The position numbers were made by a program, and so were the translations under genes. Under the pieces are notes generated by a model. That model ran no database searches. It was not told the origin of the DNA and saw only the letters and a list, made by a program, of their open reading frames with translations. Below are positions 17,896-27,171 of a stretch of 64,000 nt of DNA, piece after piece. Each line of letters opens with the position of its first letter. Within the stretch, counting starts at the first letter, position 1. Source of the DNA: CAWCTD01 sp963798455 (lineage in GTDB: Bacteria > Acidobacteriota > Terriglobia > Bryobacterales > Bryobacteraceae); assembly GCA_963798455.1 (NCBI GenBank), contig CAWCTD010000004.1:434001-498000 (forward strand). The letters run 5' to 3'.

Positions 17896-20800
17896 CGCAG
17901 TAACTCCGTATCTTGTTCGGGCGCTCCGGGGCGCCTGCCGCCCTTCAGCGTGGCGTAGGCCACTGGGACGAAGAGGAGCGTGGCAAAGGTGGCAACCACC
18001 AGACCGCCGATCACGGCGCGGCCGATGGGGGCATTCTGCTCGCCTCCCTCGCCGAGCCCCAAGGACATCGGGAGCATCCCCAGAATCATGGCACCGGCGG
18101 TCATCAGCACCGGCCGGAGCCGCGTCACGGCCGCGGAGAGCGCGGCTTCCCTCACCCCCGCGCCCTCCAGGCGCCGCTGGTTGATGAAGGTCACGAGGAG
18201 GATGCTGTTCGCTGTGGCTACGCCGACGCTCATGATGGCGCCCATCAACGAGGGCACGTTAATCGTCGTCTGGGTCACATACAACGACCAGACGATTCCC
18301 GAAAAGGCGCCTGGCAGCGCCATCAAGATGATGAACGGATCCAGCCAGCTCTGGAAGTTGATGACCATGACCAGATACACCAGCGCCACAGCCAGAAGAA
18401 TGCCGACTGTCAGGCCCTGAAACGACTCCCGCATCGTCTTCATTTGTCCACGGACCTGAATAGAGGAGCCGCGCGGCAGTTTGGCGCCGGCATCCTTGAC
18501 GATCCTGTCCACCTCGCCAGCCACGCTGCCGAGGTCACGATCCTGAACGCTGGCATAAATGTCCAGCACCGGCTGGACGTTGTAGTGGCTGATGGCCAGG
18601 GGGGTCGTGCCGCGCTCGGTGGTAGCCACGTTGCTGAGCAGCTGCGGCGCTCCAGGCCGCGAGCCGGCCAGCGGCGTGTTCCGAATCTCTTCCATGGATG
18701 TGATGCGATGCTCCGGCGTCTGGACCGCGATCAGGTAGCTTACTCCCGTATCGGGATGCAGCCAGTAATTCGGCGAAACCTGGCCGCTGGAGCTGAGTGA
18801 GACCAGGACATTGCTGGCCACTTCTCTTTGGGTCAGACCCAACTGGCCGGCCCGCGTCCGATCTACGTTAATCCGCAGTTCGGGTGCGTCGAGCACCTGG
18901 TGCAGGCGCACGTCCACGGCGCCCGGCACGCGCGCCAGCCGGTGTTCGATCTCCTTGGCGATCCGGTAGTTAGCCTGCTGATTTCGGCCAATCACCTGAA
19001 TGTTGATCGGCGCCGGGATACCGAAGTTCAGAATCTGGCTCACCATGTCCGCCGAACGAAAGAAAAACGTCATCTCAGGGAAAGCGGCCGGCAGTTCCTG
19101 GCGCAGGCGCCGCGCGTATTCCCAGGTCTCGCCGCGCTCACGTTCGCGCTTGAGAGAAATCAAGATCTCGCCGTCGCCGGAGCCGATAGTGGCCGAGTCG
19201 GTGTAGGCCATGTTGATCGGCAGCACCGGGAGCCCGATGTTGTCGAGCATGGTGTCCAGTTTCTCCGGGGGAATGACCTGGCGGATCTTGTCTTCCACCC
19301 TGGCGAACATTTCCTCGGTGTTCTCCAGCCTGGTTCCGGTGGGAGCGCGAACATGCAGGCGCAACTGGCCTCCGTCCACCTGCGGGAAGAAGTCCTGACC
19401 CAACTGCGTCACCAGGAAGCCCGAGCCGGTGCAGAACACCGCAAAGAGCATGACGACAGCGAGGCGGTGGGCCAGCGCCCAGTCCAAGGCTTTACGGTAG
19501 CCCTCCCGGAACCTCTCGAAACCTTGCATGAACGCACGGTGAAGACGCCAGAACGGCCCGGAACCGGCCGCCGCATCACCGGTTCGGTACAGGTCCAACT
19601 CGGACTTCAGCATGTAGCGCACCATGGTGGGAATGAGCGTGCGCGACAGCACCCAGGAGGCCAGCATCGCGAACACCACCGCCATGGCGAGTGGCTGAAA
19701 AAGGTACTTCGCCGTGCCGCGGAGCAGCACCACCGGCGCGAAGACAATCGATATGGATAGAGCGGAAACGAAAGCCGGCACGGCGATTTCGCCCGCCCCA
19801 TCCAGCACTGCCCGGATGATGGATTTCCCCATGGCGAGGTTTCGGTGGATGTTCTCGATCTCGACCGTTGCCTCATCCACGAGAATGCCGATAGCCAGGG
19901 CCAGCCCGCCCAGCGTCATCACATTGATCGTCTGACCGAGAAAGTAGAGCAGAATGATTGACGTCAGGATTGACAAAGGGATGGACGTACAGACGATCAG
20001 CGTGCTGCGCCAGCTCCCGATGAACAGCAGGATCATGAGCGAAACCAGGACCCCGGCCAGCAGACCCTCGTACAGCACGGCGGTGATCGACGCACGGACG
20101 AACAACGATTGATCCAGCAGAAAGCGGACATCGAGCTCCGGAGGCAAAGTGGAGAGGATGCGAGGCAGTTCTGCCTTTACCCGTGCGACGATGTCGAGGG
20201 TCGAGGCGGTGCCGGTCTTCAGGATGGACACCAGTGCGCCGCGTCTGCCGTCTTGGCGGACAACATTCGTCTGGACCGCTGCTCCATCGCGGACCTGAGC
20301 CACGTCGCGCAGGTATACCGTGGTCCCGCCCTGCTGGCGGACAGGCACTTCGTTCAGTGCCTCTACTATCTCCGGGCTATTGTTCAGCCGGACGCTGTAC
20401 TCCCGGTCACCAACCTTCGCCGCCCCAGCGGGAAGAATGGGGCTCTGGGCGTTGATGGCGGCCGAGACGTCGGACGGCGAGATCCCGCGGGCAAACAGCG
20501 CCTTTGGGTCCAAGTCCACCATCACCTGGCGGGCCTTTCCACCGGCCGGCTGGAGGACCGATGCGCCCTGCACCGTTGCCAATTGCGTGCGCAGGAAATT
20601 GGATCCGATGTCGTAGAGCGCTTGCTCGGAAAGGCCCTGACCGCCGAGCCCCAATTGGAGAATCGGGACGCTGGAGGCATTGAAACGCAGGATCAGCGGC
20701 GGGGTCGCGCCCGGCGGCATCTGGCGTGTGACGGTCTGCGAGATTGCCGTCATCTGAGCCACGGCCGCATCCGCCGGTGTGCCGGGATGAAAGAACACCT

Positions 20801-21077
20801 TGATGACTCCGAGCCCGGTGAGCGTTTGCGACTCGATGTGCTCGATGTCGTTGACGGTCGTGGTGAAGGAGCGCTCGGAGGACGTCGTGATGCGCTTCTC
20901 CATCTCGTCCGCCGACAGGCCCCTGTACTGCCAGATGGCGCTCACGACCGGGATGTTGATGTCTGGCAGCACGTCCGTCGGCATTCGGGCGATCACGATT
21001 CCACCGAGAATCGCGATCAGAATGGCAGCAGCGACAAACGTATACGGCCGCCGGAGTGCGAGCTTAACAATCCACAT
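17892..21077 (-). CDS. RND efflux permease (system 2)
   Basis: 1061 residues. TM1 at about 12-32 (YTFVAAAILIAILGGIVI), then PTDVLPDINIPVVS. The TM4 relay reads LAIGILVDEATVEIENIH near residue 400, so the usual second aspartate is glutamate, as in one common RND sub-branch. The TM10-12 region includes VGVATANSILLVTF. It would pump substrate from periplasm or inner membrane to TolC. A broken ArsR gene lies just upstream (21290-21389), so control of this operon may have been lost or moved. Confidence 0.9.
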   Translation of the reverse strand: MWIVKLALRRPYTFVAAAILIAILGGIVIARMPTDVLPDINIPVVSAIWQYRGLSADEMEKRITTSSERSFTTTVNDIEHIESQTLTGLGVIKVFFHPGTPADAAVAQMTAISQTVTRQMPPGATPPLILRFNASSVPILQLGLGGQGLSEQALYDIGSNFLRTQLATVQGASVLQPAGGKARQVMVDLDPKALFARGISPSDVSAAINAQSPILPAGAAKVGDREYSVRLNNSPEIVEALNEVPVRQQGGTTVYLRDVAQVRDGAAVQTNVVRQDGRRGALVSILKTGTASTLDIVARVKAELPRILSTLPPELDVRFLLDQSLFVRASITAVLYEGLLAGVLVSLMILLFIGSWRSTLIVCTSIPLSILTSIILLYFLGQTINVMTLGGLALAIGILVDEATVEIENIHRNLAMGKSIIRAVLDGAGEIAVPAFVSALSISIVFAPVVLLRGTAKYLFQPLAMAVVFAMLASWVLSRTLIPTMVRYMLKSELDLYRTGDAAAGSGPFWRLHRAFMQGFERFREGYRKALDWALAHRLAVVMLFAVFCTGSGFLVTQLGQDFFPQVDGGQLRLHVRAPTGTRLENTEEMFARVEDKIRQVIPPEKLDTMLDNIGLPVLPINMAYTDSATIGSGDGEILISLKRERERGETWEYARRLRQELPAAFPEMTFFFRSADMVSQILNFGIPAPINIQVIGRNQQANYRIAKEIEHRLARVPGAVDVRLHQVLDAPELRINVDRTRAGQLGLTQREVASNVLVSLSSSGQVSPNYWLHPDTGVSYLIAVQTPEHRITSMEEIRNTPLAGSRPGAPQLLSNVATTERGTTPLAISHYNVQPVLDIYASVQDRDLGSVAGEVDRIVKDAGAKLPRGSSIQVRGQMKTMRESFQGLTVGILLAVALVYLVMVINFQSWLDPFIILMALPGAFSGIVWSLYVTQTTINVPSLMGAIMSVGVATANSILLVTFINQRRLEGAGVREAALSAAVTRLRPVLMTAGAMILGMLPMSLGLGEGGEQNAPIGRAVIGGLVVATFATLLFVPVAYATLKGGRRPGAPEQDTELLR

Positions 21078-21119
21078 CGAACGACCCTCCCATTACAGAG
21101 CACGACTGCGAGTTATGGT

Positions 21120-21389
21120 TCACGCGCCCCGAACCTTCCGGCGCACGGCGGCCGATGTAACACTGCACTCGCCGCTTCGCTGCCTCCATCTCCAAGGATC
21201 GCTGCGAAACACAGGATCACTCGCGAAAGCGCTACGCAGGAAAACCTGAAAGGCAGAAGCCAACGTACCTTCTGTCGTCACTGAGTAGTGCACTTCGCAC
21301 ACACACAGCGGTGCGTGCAGCAGTAGATTCAGGATGCGCAGCCCACTCGGATCTGCCAGCGCCTTGAACAGGTGATACGGGGGTTTCAT
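21120..21389 (-). pseudogene. Broken ArsR regulator upstream of RND operon 2
   Basis: Residues 1-34 (YHLFKALADPSGLRILNLLL, then HAPLCVCEVH) are a clear ArsR N terminus including the CVC metal pair. The reading then continues as unrelated sequence (YSVTTEGTLAS) with no recognition helix or wing. The DNA-binding part is gone and I did not find it in another frame. It probably once regulated the RND operon that begins 43 nt downstream. Confidence 0.65.
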
Positions 21390-21482
21390 CTGGTTCTATG
21401 CCTATATCCAAAGCCACATGACCTTTGCCGCAAAGAGGCACTGACAGCCCGCTGCTGCACCACTCGCCTACCGCGGGTCCAT

Positions 21483-21785
21483 CTAGATCTGAACAACCGG
21501 TCTTGCCTGAACCTTCTGGCGGAGTTGCTGTAGCAGCCTCTTGGTCTCCTCTTTATCGGGGAACGAGATCGCTTCATTCGGGCAGGAAGTCATGCAGCGA
21601 TCACACATGGGCACACAATTGTTCGGAGTGGCGACCAACATCTTTTGGTTGACTTCGTCCAAGAGGAAGACGTCATTCGGGCAGAAATCCCCGCAGTCTC
21701 CGCAACCGATGCACTTCTCCTGATCGATGGTGGGTGCCCACGGAATCATCTCGCGTGGTATGCCAAGGTATGCCTTGAGTGCCAT
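21483..21785 (-). CDS. 2[4Fe-4S] ferredoxin-like protein
   Basis: 100 residues with two cluster motifs: CIGCGDCGDFCP (CxxCxxCxxxCP) and CVPMCDRCMTSCP, where the first spacing has one extra residue. Small soluble electron carrier. It starts 11 nt after the HdrA-like gene and closes the long arsR-arsD-arsA-acr3 transcript. With that neighbour it would pass low-potential electrons in the cytoplasm. What it reduces is not shown by the sequence. Confidence 0.82.
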   Translation of the reverse strand: MALKAYLGIPREMIPWAPTIDQEKCIGCGDCGDFCPNDVFLLDEVNQKMLVATPNNCVPMCDRCMTSCPNEAISFPDKEETKRLLQQLRQKVQARPVVQI

Positions 21786-21796
21786 CGTCGCCTCTT

Positions 21797-22192
21797 CTAC
21801 CGGCCGCCTTCCGTGGGTGACACCAGAACCGCCTTGATTCGGTTGAAGACCGTCTCGGTGTCCTCCTTAGCCATGCTGACAGGGACCCAGTGATCGGCGT
21901 CCATCGGCACATTCGCCTTCTGGAAGCCGTCCCGAAGCAGCTTGGCCTGCTTTGTCTCGAGACACGCCGGCGTGATGAACTGGATCGAGTTGTCCAGTAG
22001 GTGCGCCATCAGACGTTCACCGTCCTCTTCGCAGAGCCTTGGGTGCATCGCCAGGAACTCGATGTGTTCGCCGAGTTCCAGACGAACCCGCTCGGACAGT
22101 TCCCAGAAGTCGATCTTCGCCATGCTGGGGCAGGCGCCACTACAGGTGCAGAAAATGACCGCCTTCTTCTCGGGCTTGCTATTGGTACTCAT
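21797..22192 (-). CDS. HdrA N-terminal-domain-like cysteine protein
   Basis: 131 residues resembling the N-terminal domain of heterodisulfide reductase subunit A: FCTCSGACPSM, then FLAMHPRLCEEDG and ITPACLETKQ, in the order of the HdrA cysteine positions. There is no FAD domain, so this is a stand-alone module. With the downstream ferredoxin it could form an electron-transfer pair. The HdrA comparison is by pattern only. Confidence 0.6.
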   Translation of the reverse strand: MSTNSKPEKKAVIFCTCSGACPSMAKIDFWELSERVRLELGEHIEFLAMHPRLCEEDGERLMAHLLDNSIQFITPACLETKQAKLLRDGFQKANVPMDADHWVPVSMAKEDTETVFNRIKAVLVSPTEGGR

Positions 22193-22266
22193 TGCTGCAT
22201 TTTCCTTTCTTTGCTTTTATGAGATAAAGAATAAGATCCACAATGGAATAAGTGTTGGTCGCATAG

Positions 22267-22500
22267 TTACTCCAGCATCCCCTTGAGCTCGGGGACGGAC
22301 GGCACCCTCCCGGCAACCCGCACGTCGCCATCTACGGCTAGCGCCGGCAGCGCCATGACGCGAAACTGGAGCATCTCGGAGATCTCTGTCACCTTGACGA
22401 TCTCGAATTCAAGGCCGAGTTCGGTGGCCGCAGCCGCCGCGTTTTCCGCCAGCTTCGTACATTTACTACAACCAGTGCCTAATACCTGCAAGCGTTTCAT
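22267..22500 (-). CDS. Small thioredoxin-like protein (redox-active disulfide protein 2 type)
   Basis: 77 residues from the ATG at 22500. It opens with MKRLQVLGTGCSKCTKLAEN, whose CSKC is the active site, followed by the cis-proline region MALPALAVDGDVRVAGRVP. Such mini-thioredoxins are common in ars and metal operons, where they reduce disulfides or serve as thiol donors. Here it lies between an arsM remnant and the HdrA/ferredoxin pair. Confidence 0.85.
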   Translation of the reverse strand: MKRLQVLGTGCSKCTKLAENAAAAATELGLEFEIVKVTEISEMLQFRVMALPALAVDGDVRVAGRVPSVPELKGMLE

Positions 22501-22741
22501 AAACAATCTCCAACCCATCAGCACTCAAGCCACGAGTTCTCCGTAGATCATGCCGCTGGTAGTAGGCATCACCACAACCAGCAGTACGTATGCAGTCGAG
22601 CGAGCGCGGCAGGGTGCCCATAGCAAGCTTCGGCCCGTAGCACGGGCTGCCTCCCTCGAAGACGCGAAGGGCGGCCTCACTGTATTCCTGCTTTACCGTT
22701 TCTTTCAGACCCACCGTGATTCTCCTGTTTCGACGTTCCAC
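22466..22741 (-). pseudogene. Remnant of an arsM gene (N-terminal fragment only)
   Basis: The residues VGLKETVKQEYSEAALRVFE, then GGSPCYG, match the start of ArsM in this window (MVRERYGRAALLVRAGGASC at 43.3 kb). After about 30 residues the similarity stops and the frame closes within 60 codons. No SAM-binding GSGGG motif follows. A GTG at 22713 overlaps the end of the DUF169 gene. It looks like a deletion relic of a second arsenite methyltransferase gene. Confidence 0.55.
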
Positions 22742-23486
22742 TCGCCTCAGCCGGGTCGCCGATCAGACATTCGTGAGCCAGCTTTGCCCGCGAACGGGGA
22801 ACAGCCTTCGCATGCAGCATTTCCAGTGCGCCGAGAAGAGGGTCCAGTAACGCTCCGGGGAACCCCAGCACGGTTTCGCCGGGCGTCAGATCCGTGGCCT
22901 CGCGGCACCCATAGCAGCCCAAACTGAAATTCAAGCGCTGTTCGAGGTGGGGGATGACAGTTGCATCCACACAAGTCGCCTGAAGAACTGCCGTGTCTCC
23001 GATTCGCCGCTCCCCTCCATGGACATTCAGGTCGGCCAACAGCAGCCACATCAATACCTCTGCCGGGCCTTCCACCACAACCACATCCGGAATGCGCGGT
23101 GCGAGCCGCAACGGGCACAGGGCGATGCTCGTGATGCTCGCGTCGGCGAGCCGGGGCATGCCGGCGAACATCCGCTTCCCGACCTCCTCGTCCGCGACTA
23201 TGCCGAATCCCACCAACCCCTTGCCGTTTGCCAGTTGCGGCGGCAACGGACGGAAACCGAAGGCCGCCGCTGCGGCAGGGCATGCCAGACCGGCTGGTTC
23301 CAACTGAACCGATTCGCCATGGCGCGCCTTCATCAACGCTTGGCAATACCGGTGGCCTCGCACTGGTTCAAACGCGGCGAATGCGCTGTTTTCCTGGCCG
23401 TGAGCCAGTAGAAAGACGGCAATCGGATCCGTTCCGTCCCCGAGCAGGTCTCGAAGCAAGGATCCCTGTGTGGCTGTCTCTAGCAT
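22677..23486 (-). CDS. DUF169-family protein
   Basis: 269 residues from ATG 23486 (MLETATQGSLL). DUF169 features include ACPAAAAAFGF, GKRMFAGMPRLAD and LNFSLGCYGCREATDL. DUF169 proteins often sit beside arsenic or redox genes, but their reaction is unknown. The start is 2 nt after the acr3 stop, so the gene belongs to the arsD-arsA-acr3 transcript. Cysteine-rich spots (LACPAA, GCYGC) could bind metal or a cluster. Confidence 0.7.
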   Translation of the reverse strand: MLETATQGSLLRDLLGDGTDPIAVFLLAHGQENSAFAAFEPVRGHRYCQALMKARHGESVQLEPAGLACPAAAAAFGFRPLPPQLANGKGLVGFGIVADEEVGKRMFAGMPRLADASITSIALCPLRLAPRIPDVVVVEGPAEVLMWLLLADLNVHGGERRIGDTAVLQATCVDATVIPHLEQRLNFSLGCYGCREATDLTPGETVLGFPGALLDPLLGALEMLHAKAVPRSRAKLAHECLIGDPAEASGTSKQENHGGSERNGKAGIQ

Positions 23487-23488
23487 CG

Positions 23489-24577
23489 CTACAACTCCTG
23501 CTGGCGGCACGACGTGACCGTGTCAAACCGGCCGCCGAAGTACCGGCGATTGATCCAGAGGGCGGCGCTCACCAGCGAGATCAGGACGGGGACCTCGACC
23601 AGCGGTCCGATAACCGCGGCGAATGCCGCTCCGCTGTTGATTCCGAAAGTCGCGATGGCTACGGCGATCGCCAACTCAAAGTTGTTCGACGCCGCCGTGA
23701 AGGAGAGAGTCGTGGCCTCCGGGTACGTCGCGCCGACGCGCGCGCTCATCCAGAATGAGACGAAGAACATGACCACGAAGTAGACGCTCAGAGGAATAGC
23801 GATGCGAAGGACATCGAAGGGCAACTGCACGATCGTTTCGCCCTTGAGCGAAAACATCACGACGATCGTGAACAGCAAGGCGATCAACGTGATCGGGCTG
23901 ATCTTCGGAATGAAGCGGGTCTGGTACCACTCCTTGTCCTTCACGCGGACCAGCACGAACCGTGTCAAGAAACCGGCTATGAACGGGATGCCGAGGTAGA
24001 TGAACACACTCTCGGCGATATCGCGCATCGAAATATTCACCCGCACCGACGTCATGCCCAGCCAGCCCGGAAGCACGGCCAGGAAGAAGTACGAATACAC
24101 GGAGAAGAACAGGACCTGGAAAATCGAGTTGAATGCCACCAGGCCGGCGGCGTACTCCCGGTCACCGCAAGCCAGGTCGTTCCACACGATCACCATGGCG
24201 ATACACCGCGCGAGCCCGATCATGATCAGACCAGTCATGTACTCCGGTTTGTCGTGCAGGAAGAGGACCGCCAGCCCGAACATGAGAAGCGGGCCGATCA
24301 CCCAGTTCTGAATCAGCGAGAGGGCCAGCACCTTCCGGTGCGAGAACACGCGGCCCATCTCTTCGTACTTCACCTTGGCAAGCGGCGGATACATCATCAG
24401 GATGAGGCCGACCGCGATGGGGATGGAGGTCGTCCCCACATTGAAGCGGTTCAGAAAGGGAACGATCCCCGGGAACAGGTAGCCCGAGCCGACGCCCACA
24501 ATCATCGCGGCAAAGATCCACAAGGTAAGAAACCGGTCCAGGAACGAAAGCCGGGAAACATTTTGTCCGTTTGCCAT
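23489..24577 (-). CDS. acr3: Acr3 arsenite efflux permease (copy 1)
   Basis: 362 residues from ATG 24577 (MANGQNVSRLSFLDRF), with AGGAG just upstream. It has ten predicted membrane segments and the family signature ARCIAMVIVWNDLACGD, whose Cys in TM4 is essential in Acr3. TASNNFELAIAVAIATFG is also conserved. It exports arsenite across the inner membrane, either proton-driven or paired with ArsA. It follows arsA by 11 nt. Its close relative at 40642-41802 keeps the same core. Confidence 0.93.
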   Translation of the reverse strand: MANGQNVSRLSFLDRFLTLWIFAAMIVGVGSGYLFPGIVPFLNRFNVGTTSIPIAVGLILMMYPPLAKVKYEEMGRVFSHRKVLALSLIQNWVIGPLLMFGLAVLFLHDKPEYMTGLIMIGLARCIAMVIVWNDLACGDREYAAGLVAFNSIFQVLFFSVYSYFFLAVLPGWLGMTSVRVNISMRDIAESVFIYLGIPFIAGFLTRFVLVRVKDKEWYQTRFIPKISPITLIALLFTIVVMFSLKGETIVQLPFDVLRIAIPLSVYFVVMFFVSFWMSARVGATYPEATTLSFTAASNNFELAIAVAIATFGINSGAAFAAVIGPLVEVPVLISLVSAALWINRRYFGGRFDTVTSCRQQEL

Positions 24578-24588
24578 GATCTCCTCTC

Positions 24589-26394
24589 TTAGAGTTCTGT
24601 CCGGCTCGCAGCCGGTTCGTTCATACGGGCGGAGCGCGCGAGTTCCCTTAGGCGCTCCGGACCCACGGGTGCTTCGGGCTTCCAAGACACCAGCGCAAAC
24701 CGGTCCGTCAACTCATCCTGGACCTCGGCTATGAACGGCAACTCGCGTACCCCTCGCTCCACCAAAACAGGATCGCGGAATCCGTCGCTCGCGAAGCTCT
24801 GGTTGATTACCCAGGCGAACGGTTTGATGCCGGCTCGGAGGAGGTCATCCTGGAGACGCGCGGCTTCGTGCACCGGCGTGGCCTCGGCCAGCGTGACGAG
24901 CAGGACGCGAGTGAACTCAGCGTCCCGCAGCCGTGGCAACAAGCGGCGGACAGCCTCCGGCATGTCGCTCATGGTACGGGACACCTCCCGGTGATAGGAC
25001 TCCGCCGCATCCAGCAGCAACAGAGTGTGGCCGGTCGGCGCCGTGTCCAGGACAACAAACTCGTTCTCGCCGCGGGCGACGGTTTTTGCGAACGCGCTGA
25101 AAACGGCAATCTCCTCAGTACAGGGCGAGCGGAGGTCCTCCTCGAGGAGCGCCCTGCCGTGTTCGTCCAGACTCGGTGCGGACTTCGCCATCACCTGCTC
25201 GGAGTACAGACGCGTCTCGACAGCCGGATCGATCCGGCTGACGGATAGACGGGGGACTGCCGTCCCGATGGTGTAGCTCAGGTGCGCTGCGGGGTCCGTC
25301 GTACTCAAATGAACGCGATGGCCGCGATGGGCCAGCTCAACGGCGATAGCGGACGCCATCGTGGTTTTGCCCACACCACCCTTTCCCATGGTCATCACGA
25401 CACCATGCCCGGCTTTCTCGATCTGATCGATAAGGTCAACGAGCGCAGGAGCCGCCGCAGCCGCGTGCCTACTCGCCCGTTGTACAGGAGCGTCGCCCAC
25501 CGCGCCGTCAGTGAATACCGCCCGCAGGTTGCGAACCCCCATGGGAGCATAGGGCAGCAGCGGAACCTCTAAGGTCGGCAGTCTGCGAAGCCCCTCGGGG
25601 GTCTTCTCGAGAGCCTCGCGCCCCCGCTGCTGGAGGGCTCGTGCGGCAGGATCGGACTGGTCGCGCGCGACAAAGACGCCGTTGAGAAACAGGTACTGAT
25701 TGGTGACGCCCATGTCGGCTAATTCCGCTCGTGTGCGGTCCGCCTCGGCCAGCGCCGAGGCCTCGGGGCGGCTAACAAGCACCAGAGTGGTGGAAGTGGC
25801 GTCGCTGAGTGTCCTCAGGCTGGCGTCGTAGAGCGCTTTCTGCGCTTGAAGCCCGGCGAGTGGTCCCAGACAGGATGTGCCGGTCGTATTCGTGGCAATG
25901 AAACCAGTCCACGCGGCCGGGAGCTTCAGCAGCCGGAGCGTATGGCCGGTCGGGGCTGTGTCGAAGATGATGTGGTCGAAGCCAACGGTCGCGGTGGCAT
26001 CGCCGAGCAGCTTGGTGAATTCGTCGAATGCCGCGATCTCGACCGTGCAGGCGCCCGAAAGCTGCTCTTCCATGCTGTTGACCGCAGCTTCGGGCAGCAC
26101 TCCGCGATATGGGCCTACGACGCGGTCGCGGTAGGCGGCCGCTGCCGCTTCCGGGTCGATGTTGAGCGCGAGCAGGCCGTCGGCTCCCGGCACGGCCGTG
26201 GGTGTTCCCGATAGCGTGACTCCCAGGACCTCATCCAGGTTCGAGGCCGGGTCCGTACTAACCAGCAGCACTCGTTTGTCGTGTGCTGCGAGCGCGACCG
26301 CCGTCGAACACGCAAGCGAAGTCTTGCCCACACCGCCCTTGCCGGTGAAGAAGAGGACTCGTGTAGCGTTCTGAAGAAAGTCTGATGTGTTCAT
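24589..26394 (-). CDS. arsA: ArsA arsenite-stimulated ATPase
   Basis: 601 residues, standard length, with two homologous halves. P-loops are FFTGKGGVGKTSLACS and VMTMGKGGVGKTTMAS. Each half carries the signal-transduction motif DTAPTGHTLRLLKL or DTAPTGHTLLLLDA. Start ATG 26394 (MNTSDFLQNATRV); the longer frame covers ArsD. ArsA receives As(III) from ArsD and energises the Acr3 or ArsB permease. It lies between arsD (13 nt upstream) and acr3. Confidence 0.94.
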   Translation of the reverse strand: MNTSDFLQNATRVLFFTGKGGVGKTSLACSTAVALAAHDKRVLLVSTDPASNLDEVLGVTLSGTPTAVPGADGLLALNIDPEAAAAAYRDRVVGPYRGVLPEAAVNSMEEQLSGACTVEIAAFDEFTKLLGDATATVGFDHIIFDTAPTGHTLRLLKLPAAWTGFIATNTTGTSCLGPLAGLQAQKALYDASLRTLSDATSTTLVLVSRPEASALAEADRTRAELADMGVTNQYLFLNGVFVARDQSDPAARALQQRGREALEKTPEGLRRLPTLEVPLLPYAPMGVRNLRAVFTDGAVGDAPVQRASRHAAAAAPALVDLIDQIEKAGHGVVMTMGKGGVGKTTMASAIAVELAHRGHRVHLSTTDPAAHLSYTIGTAVPRLSVSRIDPAVETRLYSEQVMAKSAPSLDEHGRALLEEDLRSPCTEEIAVFSAFAKTVARGENEFVVLDTAPTGHTLLLLDAAESYHREVSRTMSDMPEAVRRLLPRLRDAEFTRVLLVTLAEATPVHEAARLQDDLLRAGIKPFAWVINQSFASDGFRDPVLVERGVRELPFIAEVQDELTDRFALVSWKPEAPVGPERLRELARSARMNEPAASRTEL

Positions 26395-26407
26395 GTCGAG
26401 TCTCCTC

Positions 26408-26776
26408 TCAACCGCAGCAGCGGCTCCGGACGATCGGCAACCGTGGGCCGACCGATTTCGTCCCGTCAGGCTCAAGGCCGACCAGTTTGGCGAGTTCTTC
26501 GCGGACGGGGTATCGTCCCTGACTGACGATCGCTCCATCGACGAGAATCAGGGGCAGGCAAGCGTTGCCGTGCTCCGTCAGCGCGGCTTTCACGGCTTGG
26601 TTGGCGGCAAAGGCTTGGGGTTGCTGCGCCAGGTTGTAGCGCTCCACGTGGACGCCCTGGCCGGCCACCCACAGGAAATCCGAGGAAAACTGGACCAGGG
26701 CGGGATCGACGTTCGGCCCGCACACGCCGGTCGAGCAGCACATCGGAGGATCGAAAACTTCAAGCTTCTTTATCAC
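26408..26776 (-). CDS. arsD: ArsD arsenic metallochaperone
   Basis: About 122 residues. The N terminus KLEVFDPPMCCSTGVCG carries the three essential cysteines that bind As(III). A thioredoxin-like core follows (ACLPLILVDGAIVSQGRYP). The C-terminal SRCC pair is of the type found in some ArsD proteins. I chose GTG at 26776, with GGAG upstream at about 11 nt; an ATG ten codons earlier lies inside the probable operator. ArsD transfers arsenite to ArsA, encoded 13 nt downstream. Confidence 0.92.
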   Translation of the reverse strand: MIKKLEVFDPPMCCSTGVCGPNVDPALVQFSSDFLWVAGQGVHVERYNLAQQPQAFAANQAVKAALTEHGNACLPLILVDGAIVSQGRYPVREELAKLVGLEPDGTKSVGPRLPIVRSRCCG

Positions 26777-26793
26777 AGTATGAATTTCTCCTT

Positions 26794-26811
26794 TATCGTC
26801 AATCATCGATA
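26794..26811. promoter_or_regulatory. Possible second ArsR operator between arsR and arsD
   Basis: Inverted repeat TATCG, 8-nt spacer, CGATA. It resembles the site upstream of arsR at 27172-27187 (both share ATCGTC and AT-rich flanks). It could let the regulator tune arsD-arsA-acr3 separately. Not more than a pattern match. Confidence 0.4.
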
Positions 26812-26812
26812 A

Positions 26813-27166
26813 TCACAGAACCCCCACCAACGCCTTGAAACGCCGGAGAACCGGGGAGTTTATGCAGTACCCCACACGCGAGCCCTCCTCCCGGCTGCGG
26901 ATCAAGCCGGCCTCCTTGAGAATCCGGAGGTGCTCCGAGACCGTGGACTGAGCTAGCGGCAGTTCGCCTACAATTTGACTGCAAACACGGGCTTCTTTGC
27001 GTGAAAGGAGGCGGAGGATTCGCACGCGCGCCGGATGGGCTACGGCTTTAGTGAGCAGGGCCAGTTCGTCGTCAGCGGCTGCGCCTTCAACAGGCCGCAA
27101 GTCCAACTCCGGCTCCGGTTCAGGTGCGGGGCAGCAGGTCGGATCGAGTTCAGTTTGCTGTCTCAT
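26813..27166 (-). CDS. arsR: ArsR-family regulator of arsD-arsA-acr3
   Basis: 117 residues from ATG 27166. Winged-helix core AVAHPARVRILRLL, recognition region AQSTVSEHLRILKEAGLIRS and wing EEGSRVGYCIN. It lacks the CVC pair: the alpha-3 position reads EARVCSQIV with one cysteine. A CC pair sits in the N-terminal extension (DPTCCPAPEP) and another Cys in the wing (GYC). The As(III) site may therefore be built from different residues than in classical ArsR. It has its own promoter region overlapping the end of the cytochrome gene. Confidence 0.85.
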   Translation of the reverse strand: MRQQTELDPTCCPAPEPEPELDLRPVEGAAADDELALLTKAVAHPARVRILRLLSRKEARVCSQIVGELPLAQSTVSEHLRILKEAGLIRSREEGSRVGYCINSPVLRRFKALVGVL

Positions 27167-27171
27167 CGTAT

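Noticed and set aside
21120..21289. Rest of the broken ArsR in another frame
   Set aside because: I looked for a recognition helix or wing after the CVC motif and found none.
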